A stretch of 64,000 bases of DNA from Flavilitoribacter sp020436695 (GCA_041392665.1 JAWKLQ010000001.1:62001-126000); one strand, 5' to 3'. Counted from the stretch's first letter, positions 1 to 9,321 are shown. The notes: generated by a model not told the origin, from the sequence alone. Translations and numbers: made by a program.

Positions 1-1076
1 GGCAAATCTCCCTCCCGCCAACCTCTATCACGATAGTAAGGCATTAAATGACAGGGGATATAATGAATTTGTGCAAAAATATTTTTTGCTCTCAAATGAT
101 TGTAAAGTCCTAATCTGTTGTTTACTTCCAGTATATACAGGTGATATGCATGGCTTTTCATAAAACCGCTCTGCCCATTAACAAAAGGGGCCTTTTCAAA
201 AGCCTTTTCGTATCTCTGGGCAATTTCATGGCGGCGGGTAATCCCGGCTTCAGCTCGTTGCAGTTGGCTTCGCCCCAACGCAGCCTGAATATCCGTTAAG
301 CGGTAATTAAATCCCAGCAATTGCATCTCCATATACCAGCCTGGGTATTCCTCGGCATCCGTACCAGTGGCAAATGTGGTATCATTTTTATAGCATTCCT
401 GCTTTTTGGTGATTCCATGCGTCCGAAGCATCAATAGCTTTTCGTATAATTCCCGACTATTCGTCGTAATCATACCTCCTTCTCCCGCAGCAATGTGCTT
501 AACCGGGTGAAAAGAAAAGATGGCCAAATTGGCAAAATTGCCATTGCCACAACGTTGTTCCCGCCCTTGTTTATCCATAAAATAACCACCTGGGGCATGA
601 CATGCATCTTCAATAATCCACATATCATAAGTATCAGCCAGTTTTCGGAAAGCCTCCAGATCGACGGCACGACCAGCAAAATCTACAGGAATGATGCCTT
701 TATAAGTTCCTTTCGGAGCAGCTTCCAATAATTGGCGGACCTGATTGATATCCAGCAAATAAGTATTTGGATCGATGTCCGCAAATACTACTTCACCGCC
801 ACAATAGCGCACACAATTGGCTGATGCGGCAAAAGTAATGGGGGTAGTGATCACCTTATCCCCAGGCTGTACTCCCAAAGCCAATGTACATAAATGAAGA
901 GCAGCCGTGCCATTTGAAACGGCAACTGCATATGCTGCACCGACATAATCGGCAAAAGCTTCTTCAAATTCCGGGATCCGGGGCCCTTGCGTTAGATAAT
1001 CGGCATGCAGTGTTTGCACCACCGCCTCAATGTCTTCTTCCGTGATTTGCTGCCGACCGTATGGTATAGGGTTCAA
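1..1076 (-). CDS. pseC: PseC-type UDP-4-amino-sugar aminotransferase, 3' end outside window
   Basis: PLP-dependent DegT/DnrJ/EryC1 aminotransferase. In the pseudaminic acid pathway PseC transaminates the 4-keto sugar made by PseB. The reading frame is open from the left edge to 1076 and gives about 358 residues, so only the C-terminal tip is missing. I see the N-terminal NPIPYGRQ, the nucleotide-sugar pocket SNGTAALHL, IIEDACHAPGG and the PLP-lysine segment FSFHPVKHIAAGEGG. No ATG lies near the front. TTG at 1074-1076 places the start exactly where the family begins (MNPIPYGRQ), 11 bases after the pseB stop, so the two are probably co-transcribed. The family assignment is secure. The substrate is inferred from the pseB neighbour. 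Confidence 0.88.
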   Translation of the reverse strand, partial: MNPIPYGRQQITEEDIEAVVQTLHADYLTQGPRIPEFEEAFADYVGAAYAVAVSNGTAALHLCTLALGVQPGDKVITTPITFAASANCVRYCGGEVVFADIDPNTYLLDINQVRQLLEAAPKGTYKGIIPVDFAGRAVDLEAFRKLADTYDMWIIEDACHAPGGYFMDKQGREQRCGNGNFANLAIFSFHPVKHIAAGEGGMITTNSRELYEKLLMLRTHGITKKQECYKNDTTFATGTDAEEYPGWYMEMQLLGFNYRLTDIQAALGRSQLQRAEAGITRRHEIAQRYEKAFEKAPFVNGQSGFMKSHAYHLYILEVNNRLGLYNHLRAKNIFAQIHYIPCHLMPYYRDRGWREGDL

Positions 1077-1087
1077 GTGTAATTTTT

Positions 1088-2143
1088 TTATGATTTTTTA
1101 TCGGGTTTATATCCGTCCACTAATAATACTGATGAATCAAAATTGGGATCTACATGCTCCTTGATAAGCTTGCGCAAACTCTCCACTGTTTCCCAATCTT
1201 TATTATCACCGGAATTGTAAGAAAATCCCTGGGGAACTTTTTCTGCATGAAAGTTCTCCATAAAATCTTGAATTTTCCATTTGGGCACTGCCGGCAGGAT
1301 CGCATAATATTTGCCCAAATCATAGGTATAAAAAGAATCCGAAGAAGTTATCATTTCCTCGTGTACTTTCTCTCCTGGGCGAATACCAACAACATGTTTT
1401 TCACATTCTGGCCCAATAGCTTCTGCCACATCCATGATCCGATAAGAAGGGATCTTAGGCACAAAGATCTCCCCTCCCCAGGCATGTTCCAAGGCATGCA
1501 TCACCATATCTACTCCAGATTGCAGACTGATGTTGAAACGAGTCATTTTGGGATCTGTTATTGGTAAAATTCCTTCTTTACGTTTCTTGATAAAAAAAGG
1601 AATGACCGAACCATTAGATCCCATAACATTCCCGTAGCGTACTACACTGAATCTGATGGGATTCCACCCTGTAATATTGTTAGCGGCTACAAATAATTTG
1701 TCTGAGGCAAGTTTAGTCGCTCCATATAAATTAATGGGTGCGGCAGCCTTATCAGTGGAAAGAGCTACTACTCGTTCTACTTCCGTTTCCAAACAAGCAT
1801 TGATCAAGTTTTCAGCTCCTAAAATGTTGGTCTTTATACATTCCATAGGATTATATTCTGCAATAGGAACGTGCTTCATTGCAGCAGCATGAATAACAAA
1901 ATTAATACCCTTCATGGCACGCTTGAGGCGCTCATAATCTCGTATATCACCTACAAAATACCTTATCGCCGGATACTTCGATGTAGGATACTCCTGTGCC
2001 ATCTGAAATTGCTTTTGCTCATCACGAGAAAAGATCACCAAGCGCTTTATTTCGGGGTCGGTCCTAAGTACATGCTTGGTTAGTGCTTTTCCTAAGGATC
2101 CAGTGCCTCCAGTAATCAATAAGCTTTTGTTCGTAAAATCCAT
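1088..2143 (-). CDS. pseB: UDP-N-acetylglucosamine 4,6-dehydratase (inverting), PseB
   Basis: Extended short-chain dehydrogenase of 351 residues, the usual length for PseB/FlaA1. It converts UDP-GlcNAc to the 4-keto-6-deoxy-L-altro sugar, the first step toward pseudaminic acid. Visible are the NAD-binding TGGTGSLG (residues 11-18), HAAAMKHVP, STDKAAAP and the YxxxK active-site pair in NLYGATK, followed by RYGNVMGSNGSV and the FlaA1-like RPGEKVHEEM. It sits 7 bases downstream of the ABC exporter gene and directly upstream of pseC. This implies that a nonulosonate is part of the exported polysaccharide or another surface glycan. Later pathway genes (pseH, pseG, pseI, pseF) would lie beyond the left edge. 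Confidence 0.93.
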   Translation of the reverse strand: MDFTNKSLLITGGTGSLGKALTKHVLRTDPEIKRLVIFSRDEQKQFQMAQEYPTSKYPAIRYFVGDIRDYERLKRAMKGINFVIHAAAMKHVPIAEYNPMECIKTNILGAENLINACLETEVERVVALSTDKAAAPINLYGATKLASDKLFVAANNITGWNPIRFSVVRYGNVMGSNGSVIPFFIKKRKEGILPITDPKMTRFNISLQSGVDMVMHALEHAWGGEIFVPKIPSYRIMDVAEAIGPECEKHVVGIRPGEKVHEEMITSSDSFYTYDLGKYYAILPAVPKWKIQDFMENFHAEKVPQGFSYNSGDNKDWETVESLRKLIKEHVDPNFDSSVLLVDGYKPDKKS

Positions 2144-2150
2144 AGAAAAT

Positions 2151-3188
2151 TCATAATTCTTGTAACTCCACCATACGGCGAAATAGTTTTGACTGCTGAA
2201 TTAGTTCCGGATAGGAGCCGATACGTTCAACCCGACCTCTGTTTAAAACCACCACTCGATCAACATTTTTGATGGTTGCTAATCGGTGTGCAATAATGAG
2301 AATAGTATATTGTCCCTTAAGTTGATCGATATTTTCCTGTATTGCTCGTTCGGTTTCAGAATCCAAAGCAGAAGTAGCTTCATCCATGAATAGAAAATCC
2401 ACTTCCTTAAAAAGCTCACGTGCAATGGATATTCTTTGCCTTTGCCCTCCACTTAAATTAATGCCGTTATTTCCCAATTGTGCATCTTCTTGGGTCGGTT
2501 GCTCCATTACAAAATCATAAATATTAGCTTTAAGCAGGGCTTTTCGGAAACGGTCTAATGTCGCAGGCGTCTTCTCCTCCCAAAAAGTTACATTGTTGAA
2601 GATGGTATCATCGAAAATAACTGGTTCCTGAGTGATATACCCAATCCGTTTCTGAAAGCTTCGCATATTAATCTCCCGGCTATCTATACCATCTACTATC
2701 ATTTGCCCTTCAGTAGGTAGAAGTAAGCCACTCAGAATATTCATAAGCGTCGTCTTACCAGAACCACTTTCCCCCACCAAAGCGAGTGATTCATGCCGAT
2801 GAAGGACCAAATCGATGTTTTTTAAGATATTACTGGAAGCATCATAGCTAAAAGATAAGTTTTTAAGTTGTATCTGGTTCGAGAAGGTTTTCCACCTTAT
2901 ATCACCGGTAGTATCATGATGGGCTTTTAAGTCTGCTATGAAATCCGTCATATTGATGAGTGATCCCGAAAAACTCAAGAACTTATTATATGAGGTCTGT
3001 AAACTCATTACAGAAGTAAGCCCCCGGTAAAAAAAGAGCAAACTTAAAATAATCGTAGATAAGCTTCCCCCCAGCAACTTAACCTGAATGATGATCACAA
3101 TTACGACAATGGTGATCATCAATGGTTCTCGAATACCTGTCATAATGCTATTGAGGATTCCTATCCTTCTAACAGATTCTTCATTCAT
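2151..3188 (-). CDS. ABC exporter, C-terminal part (last membrane segments plus ATPase domain)
   Basis: 345 residues. Residues 1-90 hold the last transmembrane helices of an exporter-type TMD. The nucleotide-binding domain follows: Walker A GESGSGKTT (139-147), signature LSGGQRQR (245-252), Walker B FLFMDE (265-270) with DEATSALD, and switch His301 (IIAHRLATI). It is the missing second half of the upstream frame 3181-3966. Removing one A from the A8 run at 3188-3195 fuses them into one 604-residue protein of normal exporter length (PglK/MsbA-like). The ATG overlaps the upstream TGA within ATGAATGA, so translational coupling is also possible. Given the locus, export of a lipid-linked glycan or polysaccharide is the likely role (inference). 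Confidence 0.85.
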   Translation of the reverse strand: MNEESVRRIGILNSIMTGIREPLMITIVVIVIIIQVKLLGGSLSTIILSLLFFYRGLTSVMSLQTSYNKFLSFSGSLINMTDFIADLKAHHDTTGDIRWKTFSNQIQLKNLSFSYDASSNILKNIDLVLHRHESLALVGESGSGKTTLMNILSGLLLPTEGQMIVDGIDSREINMRSFQKRIGYITQEPVIFDDTIFNNVTFWEEKTPATLDRFRKALLKANIYDFVMEQPTQEDAQLGNNGINLSGGQRQRISIARELFKEVDFLFMDEATSALDSETERAIQENIDQLKGQYTILIIAHRLATIKNVDRVVVLNRGRVERIGSYPELIQQSKLFRRMVELQEL

Positions 3189-3966
3189 TTTTTTTCAAGC
3201 TTTTTGCGTATTGCTGAATACTGCCAGTAGCTTTCAAGTATTTAAAAAAAGCTACTTCCTGGATCAGTAACCCCTGAAACGCATGATTACTTTTAACCAG
3301 TGATTTAGAAAGTCGTTTTGTCTTTTTATATAGAACATTAAATAAGAAATTAGACAAAATTCCACCGATTGCTACGAGTGCTGCAAACTGAGGGTTTGCT
3401 AAAAAAGCCAAAATAACGTAGGTCATCACCATCACCAACTGTTGCAGCATCTGACTATAGGTTCTGTACCCCTGCACGACGCGTTGTACTTCTCCGCTCA
3501 AAGTATTTTGAATGGCGCCCGCATCGGCCGTAACAAATGTCTGGTAACTATAATCCGTCAAAGCATTAATATTTTCGATACGTATCTTTCGTATGAAATA
3601 TTGCTGGTAAATCACGCCTAAATAAGTTTCCAGCCATTTAGCTATTCCCTTAAGGATAAAAAAGAACAACATAGTAAGCAATACGACCAACAGGCTCAGT
3701 TCCCACCCAATCCACCTAAGTCCATCTAAAATAAAACTAAGATTTCCCATTTGTTCGGAAGTAGCAACCGCATCTTGATTAGCTACAATTTCCAAAAGTG
3801 GTAAAAACATCGCAAGACCAAGCCCATCCATTAGGCCCACCATAATACTTACTACCAAAAGCGTTATCAGTCGATGACGGAGGTGAGTATAGAAATAGGC
3901 TAAAGAAGAGAAATTCCTTTCTATTATTTTTTTTATCGTTCGATTCATTAAATAGATAATGTCCAA
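3181..3966 (-). CDS. ABC exporter, N-terminal membrane part, separated by a frameshift in A8
   Basis: 261 residues with at least four hydrophobic helices (LITLLVVSIMVGLMDGLGLA; the LSLLVVLLTMLFFFILKGIA region; LVMVMTYVILAFLA; FAALVAIGGILSNFLF). It ends SIQQYAKSLKKNE at TGA 3181-3183, in the middle of what should be a six-helix exporter domain. With seven rather than eight A residues at 3188-3195 the text would read KSLKKMNEESVRRIG and run on into the ATPase half. This may be a real inactivating mutation, a sequencing indel in a homopolymer, or slippage on A8 that yields some full-length product. It lies 58 bases after the autokinase gene, probably in the same operon. Confidence 0.82.
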   Translation of the reverse strand: MDIIYLMNRTIKKIIERNFSSLAYFYTHLRHRLITLLVVSIMVGLMDGLGLAMFLPLLEIVANQDAVATSEQMGNLSFILDGLRWIGWELSLLVVLLTMLFFFILKGIAKWLETYLGVIYQQYFIRKIRIENINALTDYSYQTFVTADAGAIQNTLSGEVQRVVQGYRTYSQMLQQLVMVMTYVILAFLANPQFAALVAIGGILSNFLFNVLYKKTKRLSKSLVKSNHAFQGLLIQEVAFFKYLKATGSIQQYAKSLKKNE

Positions 3967-4024
3967 TTGGTAAAATAAGAAGGACTAATGAGTGCTATTA
4001 TTAGATATTTTAGAAACCGCCACA

Positions 4025-6400
4025 TTATTTCCGCCAAAAACGCAGGCCTTTTCTTCGCACTTTATCATCACTATAATAGCCATAGCCATAGCCATAACCA
4101 TAACCATATCTTTTTTTCCCATAGCCATACCCTTTGCCTTTCTTAACTCCATTCAGAACAATGGCCGGGTTTTTCAATTTCTCCTCTATTCTCATCTGCT
4201 CCAGGTCTTTCAAGGCTTCTCTATGGGTTTGTGCATAGCGGATAGCAAATATGGTCGCATCGGTGTAGGGCGTTAGCAAAAAAGCATCCGCGACCAAGCC
4301 GATGGGCGCCGTATCGATGATAATATAGTCAAATTGTTTTCTTAGTTCGGTAAAAAGCTGTTGTGTTTTCGTTCCACTAAGCAATTCTGCCGGGTTGGGG
4401 GGAATCGGACCGCTAGGAATAAAATAGAGGCCCTCATGGATATCTGTAGAATAGATCAATTGCTCTAGTTTGATGTCCTCTACTAAATAATTAGTAATGC
4501 CCGGTCCTTCTACATCTGCTATATTTAGCAAGTATTTAGCTAATTTAGGTTTGCGCAGGTCCATACCCAAAAGGATCACTTTCTTATTGACCAGAGCCAG
4601 GCTGATCCCGAGGTTTACAGCGATAAAGGTTTTACCATCTCCGGCCATACCCGATGTCACCAGAATGCTTTGCTGTTTTTTCCCCCCCGCCAGATAATTA
4701 AGATTAGTCCGTAGCAATCGAAACATTTCAGCGATACCCGTTCGGCTACCGGCCTTAACTACAATTGGCTGGCCAGATTTGTTCAGGCCAATCGTTCCAA
4801 GTATAGGCGTTTGGGTCAGACCTTGTATTTCGCTTTCATTGTAAATCTTATTGTCCAGCATTTCCCGAAGAAAAATCACCCCGACTGGCAAGACAAAGCC
4901 TAACATCAAAAATACAGCATAGATCTGCAAAGGTTTTGGAGAGATTGGTTGAGCGCTAGTGATAGCCGGATCAATCACCCGTGCATTGGGCACCGTGACT
5001 GCGGCAGATAGAGCTGTTTCTTCTTTTTTCTGTAATAAGTAAAGATAAAGCGCTTCTTTAATATTCTGCTGCCGCTTAATCTCCAACAATTCCCTCTCCT
5101 GTCGTGGAACCTGGCTTATCCGTCTTTGTAATTGGTCAAGTTTTTCCTGGCTTTTTTGAATCGATATCTCAATACTCTCCTTTAGGCTCTGTACACTATT
5201 TAAAATATTTGCCTGAATATTGGCTAATTGTTGATCCAGCAAATGAAGTTGCGTATTTTCAGTACCTGCTGAGTTCTGTAGCCGTTCGCGATTCAAAACA
5301 AGTGTATTGTATCCGGAAATTTGTGCATCCAGACCACTCGCATCCTGGAGTACAACATTTGCCGGGATGAGTTCATAGCGTTCTACATTATTTTTCAGGA
5401 TAGTCTCGACGGTTTCAAGAAGTTCCAATTTAACTTGTTGCTCACTTAATTCGTTATCATATTGACTGATCTCATTTAAGATTAGGCCTACTGTACTAGT
5501 AGCTTCAACGGAGATTTCATTTCGTTCCTTATAAGTTTCCAGCCCGCTTTCCACACTATTCAACTCATCAGTCAACAGTATCAAGCGTTCATCAATAAAT
5601 TTCAGGGTTTTTTCGGCTACTTGATTTTTATCATTGATAGCCTCTTGGTTATACACTTCGATCAATTTATTAATGATATCTGAGGCTTTTTGTGGCACAG
5701 GGTCTTCTATTTGCAGGTTGAGTACGCTCGAATAATCGCCACCTGCCTTGATCTCCAATTTCTGTAAGTAGATACCGGGCCCCCCTCCAATTCGTAACAA
5801 GAGACGGCTATTATTATTACCATTCGAGTTCCGGCTGAGCCAAAAGGTATCCTGATTTACGATTAGCGGTTCTCCAAATCGATGAGCACTTCCTGTATTA
5901 TTTGTGTTAAAGAAACTAAAAGTATCATCATCTTTTATTTCCACTTCCAGCCTAGCGTTTTCTCGCCCTCTACCCCAATGAACGGAATCCATGAGGATCG
6001 GAGAAGTACCATTATAGTGTTCCGTATCTTTTAAACGGCCCAAGCCTAAATATTGCACATCGAGTCCCAGTTGATCTATCACTTCTTGCATCAGACTGCG
6101 CGATTTCAGAATCTCAATCTCATTATTTACATTACTCCCGGGCTTAAAAAGTCCAATTTCCTGTAATACGGCTTCTTCTGTAAGCCCGCTACTATTGCCC
6201 TCCCGGTCTTTTATAAGAATTGTCCCCGATGCCCGGTATATTGGCTCGGTATACCGAAGATAGAGCCGGGCTCCCAAAAAGCCAACTACAAGGCATAGTA
6301 TTATCCAGTACCAGTTGCGTAGTATACTCCAAATAAGCTCCTGTACATCTATCGTATCTTCTGGATTTTCGAATCTGGAAATATTGTTGTTTTCACTCAC
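4025..6400 (-). CDS. Wzc/ExoP-type polysaccharide co-polymerase with tyrosine autokinase domain
   Basis: 791 residues, inner membrane. Wzz-type chain-length domain with TM1 near 30-50, a long coiled coil about 240-450, TM2 near 490-512, then a cytoplasmic BY-kinase domain: Walker A GMAGDGKTF (about 583-591), Walker A' LLGMDLRKP (about 608-616) and Walker B IIIDTAP (about 691-697). The tail carries nine tyrosines (758, 760, 765, 767, 769, 771, 773, 775, 776) in alternating Tyr-Gly, the usual autophosphorylation cluster in an unusually regular form. The partners are adjacent: Wza-type export lipoprotein and CpsB-type phosphatase upstream. Cycles of phosphorylation and dephosphorylation in this family control polymerisation and export. 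Confidence 0.93.
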   Translation of the reverse strand: MSENNNISRFENPEDTIDVQELIWSILRNWYWIILCLVVGFLGARLYLRYTEPIYRASGTILIKDREGNSSGLTEEAVLQEIGLFKPGSNVNNEIEILKSRSLMQEVIDQLGLDVQYLGLGRLKDTEHYNGTSPILMDSVHWGRGRENARLEVEIKDDDTFSFFNTNNTGSAHRFGEPLIVNQDTFWLSRNSNGNNNSRLLLRIGGGPGIYLQKLEIKAGGDYSSVLNLQIEDPVPQKASDIINKLIEVYNQEAINDKNQVAEKTLKFIDERLILLTDELNSVESGLETYKERNEISVEATSTVGLILNEISQYDNELSEQQVKLELLETVETILKNNVERYELIPANVVLQDASGLDAQISGYNTLVLNRERLQNSAGTENTQLHLLDQQLANIQANILNSVQSLKESIEISIQKSQEKLDQLQRRISQVPRQERELLEIKRQQNIKEALYLYLLQKKEETALSAAVTVPNARVIDPAITSAQPISPKPLQIYAVFLMLGFVLPVGVIFLREMLDNKIYNESEIQGLTQTPILGTIGLNKSGQPIVVKAGSRTGIAEMFRLLRTNLNYLAGGKKQQSILVTSGMAGDGKTFIAVNLGISLALVNKKVILLGMDLRKPKLAKYLLNIADVEGPGITNYLVEDIKLEQLIYSTDIHEGLYFIPSGPIPPNPAELLSGTKTQQLFTELRKQFDYIIIDTAPIGLVADAFLLTPYTDATIFAIRYAQTHREALKDLEQMRIEEKLKNPAIVLNGVKKGKGYGYGKKRYGYGYGYGYGYYSDDKVRRKGLRFWRK
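4072..4110 (-). repeat. 6-bp microsatellite encoding the Tyr-Gly tail of the autokinase
   Basis: On the plus strand ATAGCC/ATAACC hexamers repeat about six times in succession. On the coding strand they read GGCTAT/GGTTAT, giving alternating Gly-Tyr. The unit is a multiple of three, so gain or loss of units changes the number of tyrosines without breaking the frame. A second short run (CATAGCCATACC) sits just upstream in the gene. Confidence 0.8.
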
Positions 6401-6553
6401 TTAAGTAAGATTTTTTAGGCACGATCGATGAGGTTTAGCGAGTTGCCTATGAAAGTTTTATCAAAAAATCAAGACTTTATGCAAAACATCAGCATTTGTA
6501 AATATTCCTTATCATCTTTATTGAAACCTCAATCTACAGATCCCTCGCATGAT
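6401..6553. other. Spacer between export lipoprotein and autokinase genes
   Basis: 153 bases, AT-rich. I see no convincing hairpin terminator or TAnnTTTG box. The genes on both sides are co-oriented, so read-through is likely. Confidence 0.4.
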
Positions 6554-7354
6554 TTATTTACGCAGATTTGCAAGAGTTAAAATAAAAGTAATGACCGTGA
6601 TACCCGCAGAGATATAAGGAATAACCCTTTGCGATTGGTCCCGTAAAGAGGCTGTTCGCTCCGGAAGTGGCTCTACATAAACAAAATCGTTTTGCTGTAG
6701 ATAGTAAAAAGGAGAGTTAAAAATATTTCTATCTTGCAGATCTATGTGGCCATAGACCCGCTGCCCATTCATTTCTCTGGTAATTAGAATATTTGTTCTG
6801 TTCGCATAGGGTTCCAAGTCTCCAGCCATTCCTAAGGCATCCAAGATTGAGACTCTTTCCGTAGCTACAGTATAAGTTCCGGGACTAGCTACTTCTCCTA
6901 AAATAGTGACGCGAAAGTTTAACAATCTAATAGTCACTATGGGATCCAACAACTTGTCCGGTTTTAACAGATCAATAATCTTTTCTCTTAATTCATGGGT
7001 TGTCATTCCCCCCACGTGGAGCCTTCCCAATACTGGAAAGTTGATATATCCTCCACGATCTACAAGATAACCAATAAGTGGTCTAACAGCTCCACTTCCC
7101 AAGTTAGTGGCATTCATGTTTGGTGGGTCAATATTGTATGGTAATGCTGCATCCGGAGCCTCTAAAGCCTGTACTTTAATAGACAACAGATCATCCGCTT
7201 GGATCCGCAATTCCGGTAATTCCAATATTGCTTCCGGGCTGGAAGGGAAGGGTTCTCCTTTTGAAAAGTTAAGAAGTTCATTGTGAGTGATACAAGAACT
7301 CAGACTTATCAGCAGAACGCTTATAAGAAAGTAGAAGTAGCTATGATTACGCAC
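6554..7354 (-). CDS. Wza/BexD-type polysaccharide export lipoprotein
   Basis: 266 residues. N-terminal lipoprotein signal with lipobox LSSC (Cys21). The polysaccharide export domain follows from about residue 45 (LRIQADDLLSIKV) to 155 (PIVTIRLLNFRV), then an SLBB-type domain (TILGEVASPGTYTVATERVS) to about 235. A C-terminal hydrophobic helix (ISAGITVITFILTLANL) ends the protein, as in many Bacteroidota homologues. It would form the outer-membrane channel of a Wzx/Wzy- or ABC-coupled exporter, working with the autokinase encoded 153 bases downstream. The gene starts 27 bases after the phosphatase gene, so they are probably co-transcribed. Confidence 0.9.
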   Translation of the reverse strand: MRNHSYFYFLISVLLISLSSCITHNELLNFSKGEPFPSSPEAILELPELRIQADDLLSIKVQALEAPDAALPYNIDPPNMNATNLGSGAVRPLIGYLVDRGGYINFPVLGRLHVGGMTTHELREKIIDLLKPDKLLDPIVTIRLLNFRVTILGEVASPGTYTVATERVSILDALGMAGDLEPYANRTNILITREMNGQRVYGHIDLQDRNIFNSPFYYLQQNDFVYVEPLPERTASLRDQSQRVIPYISAGITVITFILTLANLRK

Positions 7355-7381
7355 TTGCTTCGAGATTCGTTAACAATATGT

Positions 7382-8143
7382 TTATGACTGGGAAAAAAAT
7401 TGTGCATTTTTCCACTTGTAGTTCTCCAGCAGTTTTGCGGCCTTATGGTCCGCCACGAGGGCCTGTAAAGCCATGCGGTGTCTTTCGTGGTGCAGATCCG
7501 TTCCGGCCAGGTCATAAAACCCGGCTTTCATCAGGTTTACAGCTATTTGTCTGACATCCTTACCATAGTACCCCAACAACGAAAGTAAATTCATCTGTAA
7601 TAGACATCCCTGATCTTTAAGACGCTCGTAACGCTTAAGATCACCCTGAAGATAAGGATAGCGCTCCGGGTGTGCCATAACGGGACGGTAACCTTTGGTT
7701 TGCATATCAAATAATAGCTGATCAAGATTAGGCGTTGCCGCAATAAAACTCATTTCCACCAACACGTATTGTCCTTTGAGAGTGAGCAAATCCCCCGCCA
7801 TCAATTTTGTCGCAAAACCTTCGTCCAGGAGGTACTCTCCGGCAGCATGTATTGGCATATCGATATCCTCCTGCACTAGTGCCTTACGTACCTGTTCCAG
7901 TCCGGATCGTATAATATCAGGCGTATTAGGATACAGATCCGACATAACGTGCGGCGTGGTAATCAGGCTCTTGAAGCCCAGTTCGTGCAGATCGCGAATG
8001 AGATTAATGCTGGTCCCAAGATCAGGTGCCCCGTCATCGATACCGGGTATCAAATGGGAATGCATATCGGTATGCAGAAAAGCAAAATTTTCCAGCGTGC
8101 TTTTCTTTGATCGAAAGAAGTCTAAGAATCTGATGGCACTCAC
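7382..8143 (-). CDS. CpsB/YwqE-type tyrosine-protein phosphatase (PHP fold)
   Basis: 253 residues, cytoplasmic. PHP-family metal site: HTDMHSH at residues 24-30 (His28 and His30), GIDDGAPD at 34-41, TTPHVM near 62-67, MAHPERYPYL, and a C-terminal GTDLHHERHR. This family removes phosphate from the tyrosine tail of the cognate Wzc/CpsD kinase, here encoded two genes downstream. The start is placed 16 bases after the epimerase stop. No signal peptide. Cytosolic PHP phosphatases of this type replace the low-molecular-weight Wzb type in many Bacteroidota and Firmicutes loci. Confidence 0.92.
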   Translation of the reverse strand: MSAIRFLDFFRSKKSTLENFAFLHTDMHSHLIPGIDDGAPDLGTSINLIRDLHELGFKSLITTPHVMSDLYPNTPDIIRSGLEQVRKALVQEDIDMPIHAAGEYLLDEGFATKLMAGDLLTLKGQYVLVEMSFIAATPNLDQLLFDMQTKGYRPVMAHPERYPYLQGDLKRYERLKDQGCLLQMNLLSLLGYYGKDVRQIAVNLMKAGFYDLAGTDLHHERHRMALQALVADHKAAKLLENYKWKNAQFFSQS

Positions 8144-8159
8144 TTTTTAAATGGCTACA

Positions 8160-9230
8160 TTAAGAAGTCTCTACGGATTCCTTACTGTAGTAGTTGCGGT
8201 ACCAGTTAATAAATGCATTTACACCTTTATCGATCGGCGTATCGGGTTTGTAGCCCAGATCATCGATCAATTCCTGTACGTCAGCATAAGTAGCCGGCAC
8301 GTCGCCCGGTTGAATGGGCATCATATTTTTTTCAGCTTTTTTTCCGAGTGCTTTTTCGATAGCTTCGATAAAATCCATCAGTTTCACCGGATTGTTATTG
8401 CCAATGTTGTAGATCTTGTACGGAGCCCGGGAAGACGACGGCTTGGGGGCCTTGCCGGACCAAGTATCATCTCCAGAAGGCGGATGATCGATCACCCTTA
8501 CTACCCCTTCTACAATATCATCTATGTAGGTAAAATCGCGCACCATCTTCCCATGGTTGAACACCTTGATGGGTTCATCTTTCAAGATAGCTTCCGTAAA
8601 AAGGAATAAGGCCATATCCGGTCGTCCCCAAGGGCCGTATACTGTAAAGAAACGAAGGCCGGTGGTGGGGATACCAAACAGATGGCTGTAGGTATGCGCC
8701 ATCAATTCGTTACTCTTCTTACTGGCCGCATATAGTGAAACCGGATGATCCACATTGTCCGAGGTTGAAAAAGGCATGCTTTCATTTAAGCCATACACGC
8801 TGCTACTACTGGCATAGGCCAAATGCTTCACTTTATTGTGTCGACAAGCTTCCAGCAGATTTACAAAGCCTATAATATTGCTTTCTACATAGGCTTGCGG
8901 GTTGATCAGACTGTAGCGCACGCCTGCCTGTGCTGCCAGATTACAAACAGCGTCGAACTGCTCCCCGGCAAAGAGTTGATCTATACCTTCTTTATCTTCC
9001 AACTTCAACTTAATGAACCGATAATTAGGCTTTGTTTGGCTACTTACTATTTTGCTGTAGCTGATCTCCGAACGGGCGATTCCCACCTCCGCAAGTCGAT
9101 CATATTTCAGGTCGACATCATAATAATCATTGATCACATCCAGCCCCACCACTTCATCCCCTCTGGCGATCAGTCGATTGGCCAGATGAAACCCGATAAA
9201 GCCGGCGGTACCGGTGATGAGAATTTTCAT
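8160..9230 (-). CDS. UDP-glucuronate 4-epimerase-like NAD-dependent epimerase
   Basis: 356 residues, extended SDR fold. It starts MKILITGTAGFIGFHLANRL with the Rossmann glycine motif GTAGFIG, then a DVINDYYDVDLKYDRL segment typical of the UDP-GlcA 4-epimerase (CapI/LpsL) group, NLAAQAGVRYS, SSSSVYG, and the catalytic YAASKKSNE (YxxxK). It interconverts UDP-GlcA and UDP-GalA, a precursor for acidic surface polysaccharide. The specificity is assigned from sequence resemblance only. Other UDP-sugar 4-epimerases of this subfamily cannot be excluded. Confidence 0.88.
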   Translation of the reverse strand: MKILITGTAGFIGFHLANRLIARGDEVVGLDVINDYYDVDLKYDRLAEVGIARSEISYSKIVSSQTKPNYRFIKLKLEDKEGIDQLFAGEQFDAVCNLAAQAGVRYSLINPQAYVESNIIGFVNLLEACRHNKVKHLAYASSSSVYGLNESMPFSTSDNVDHPVSLYAASKKSNELMAHTYSHLFGIPTTGLRFFTVYGPWGRPDMALFLFTEAILKDEPIKVFNHGKMVRDFTYIDDIVEGVVRVIDHPPSGDDTWSGKAPKPSSSRAPYKIYNIGNNNPVKLMDFIEAIEKALGKKAEKNMMPIQPGDVPATYADVQELIDDLGYKPDTPIDKGVNAFINWYRNYYSKESVETS

Positions 9231-9307
9231 ATACAGATTTTTGACGGTCCCCGGTGTCTGGTAGCGGATATCCGGGAGTGGTAATAAAAAATGAAGAGTG
9301 GTCTTGC

Positions 9308-9315
9308 CAAATTTA
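9308..9315 (-). promoter_or_regulatory. Candidate Bacteroidota -7 box TAAATTTG before the epimerase gene
   Basis: Minus-strand TAAATTTG matches TAnnTTTG exactly and is followed by GC, as at 12817-12824. It lies 78 bases upstream of the epimerase ATG and just past the wbpB stop. No clear TTTG -33 partner is visible. Confidence 0.4.
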
Positions 9316-9321
9316 GAATTT

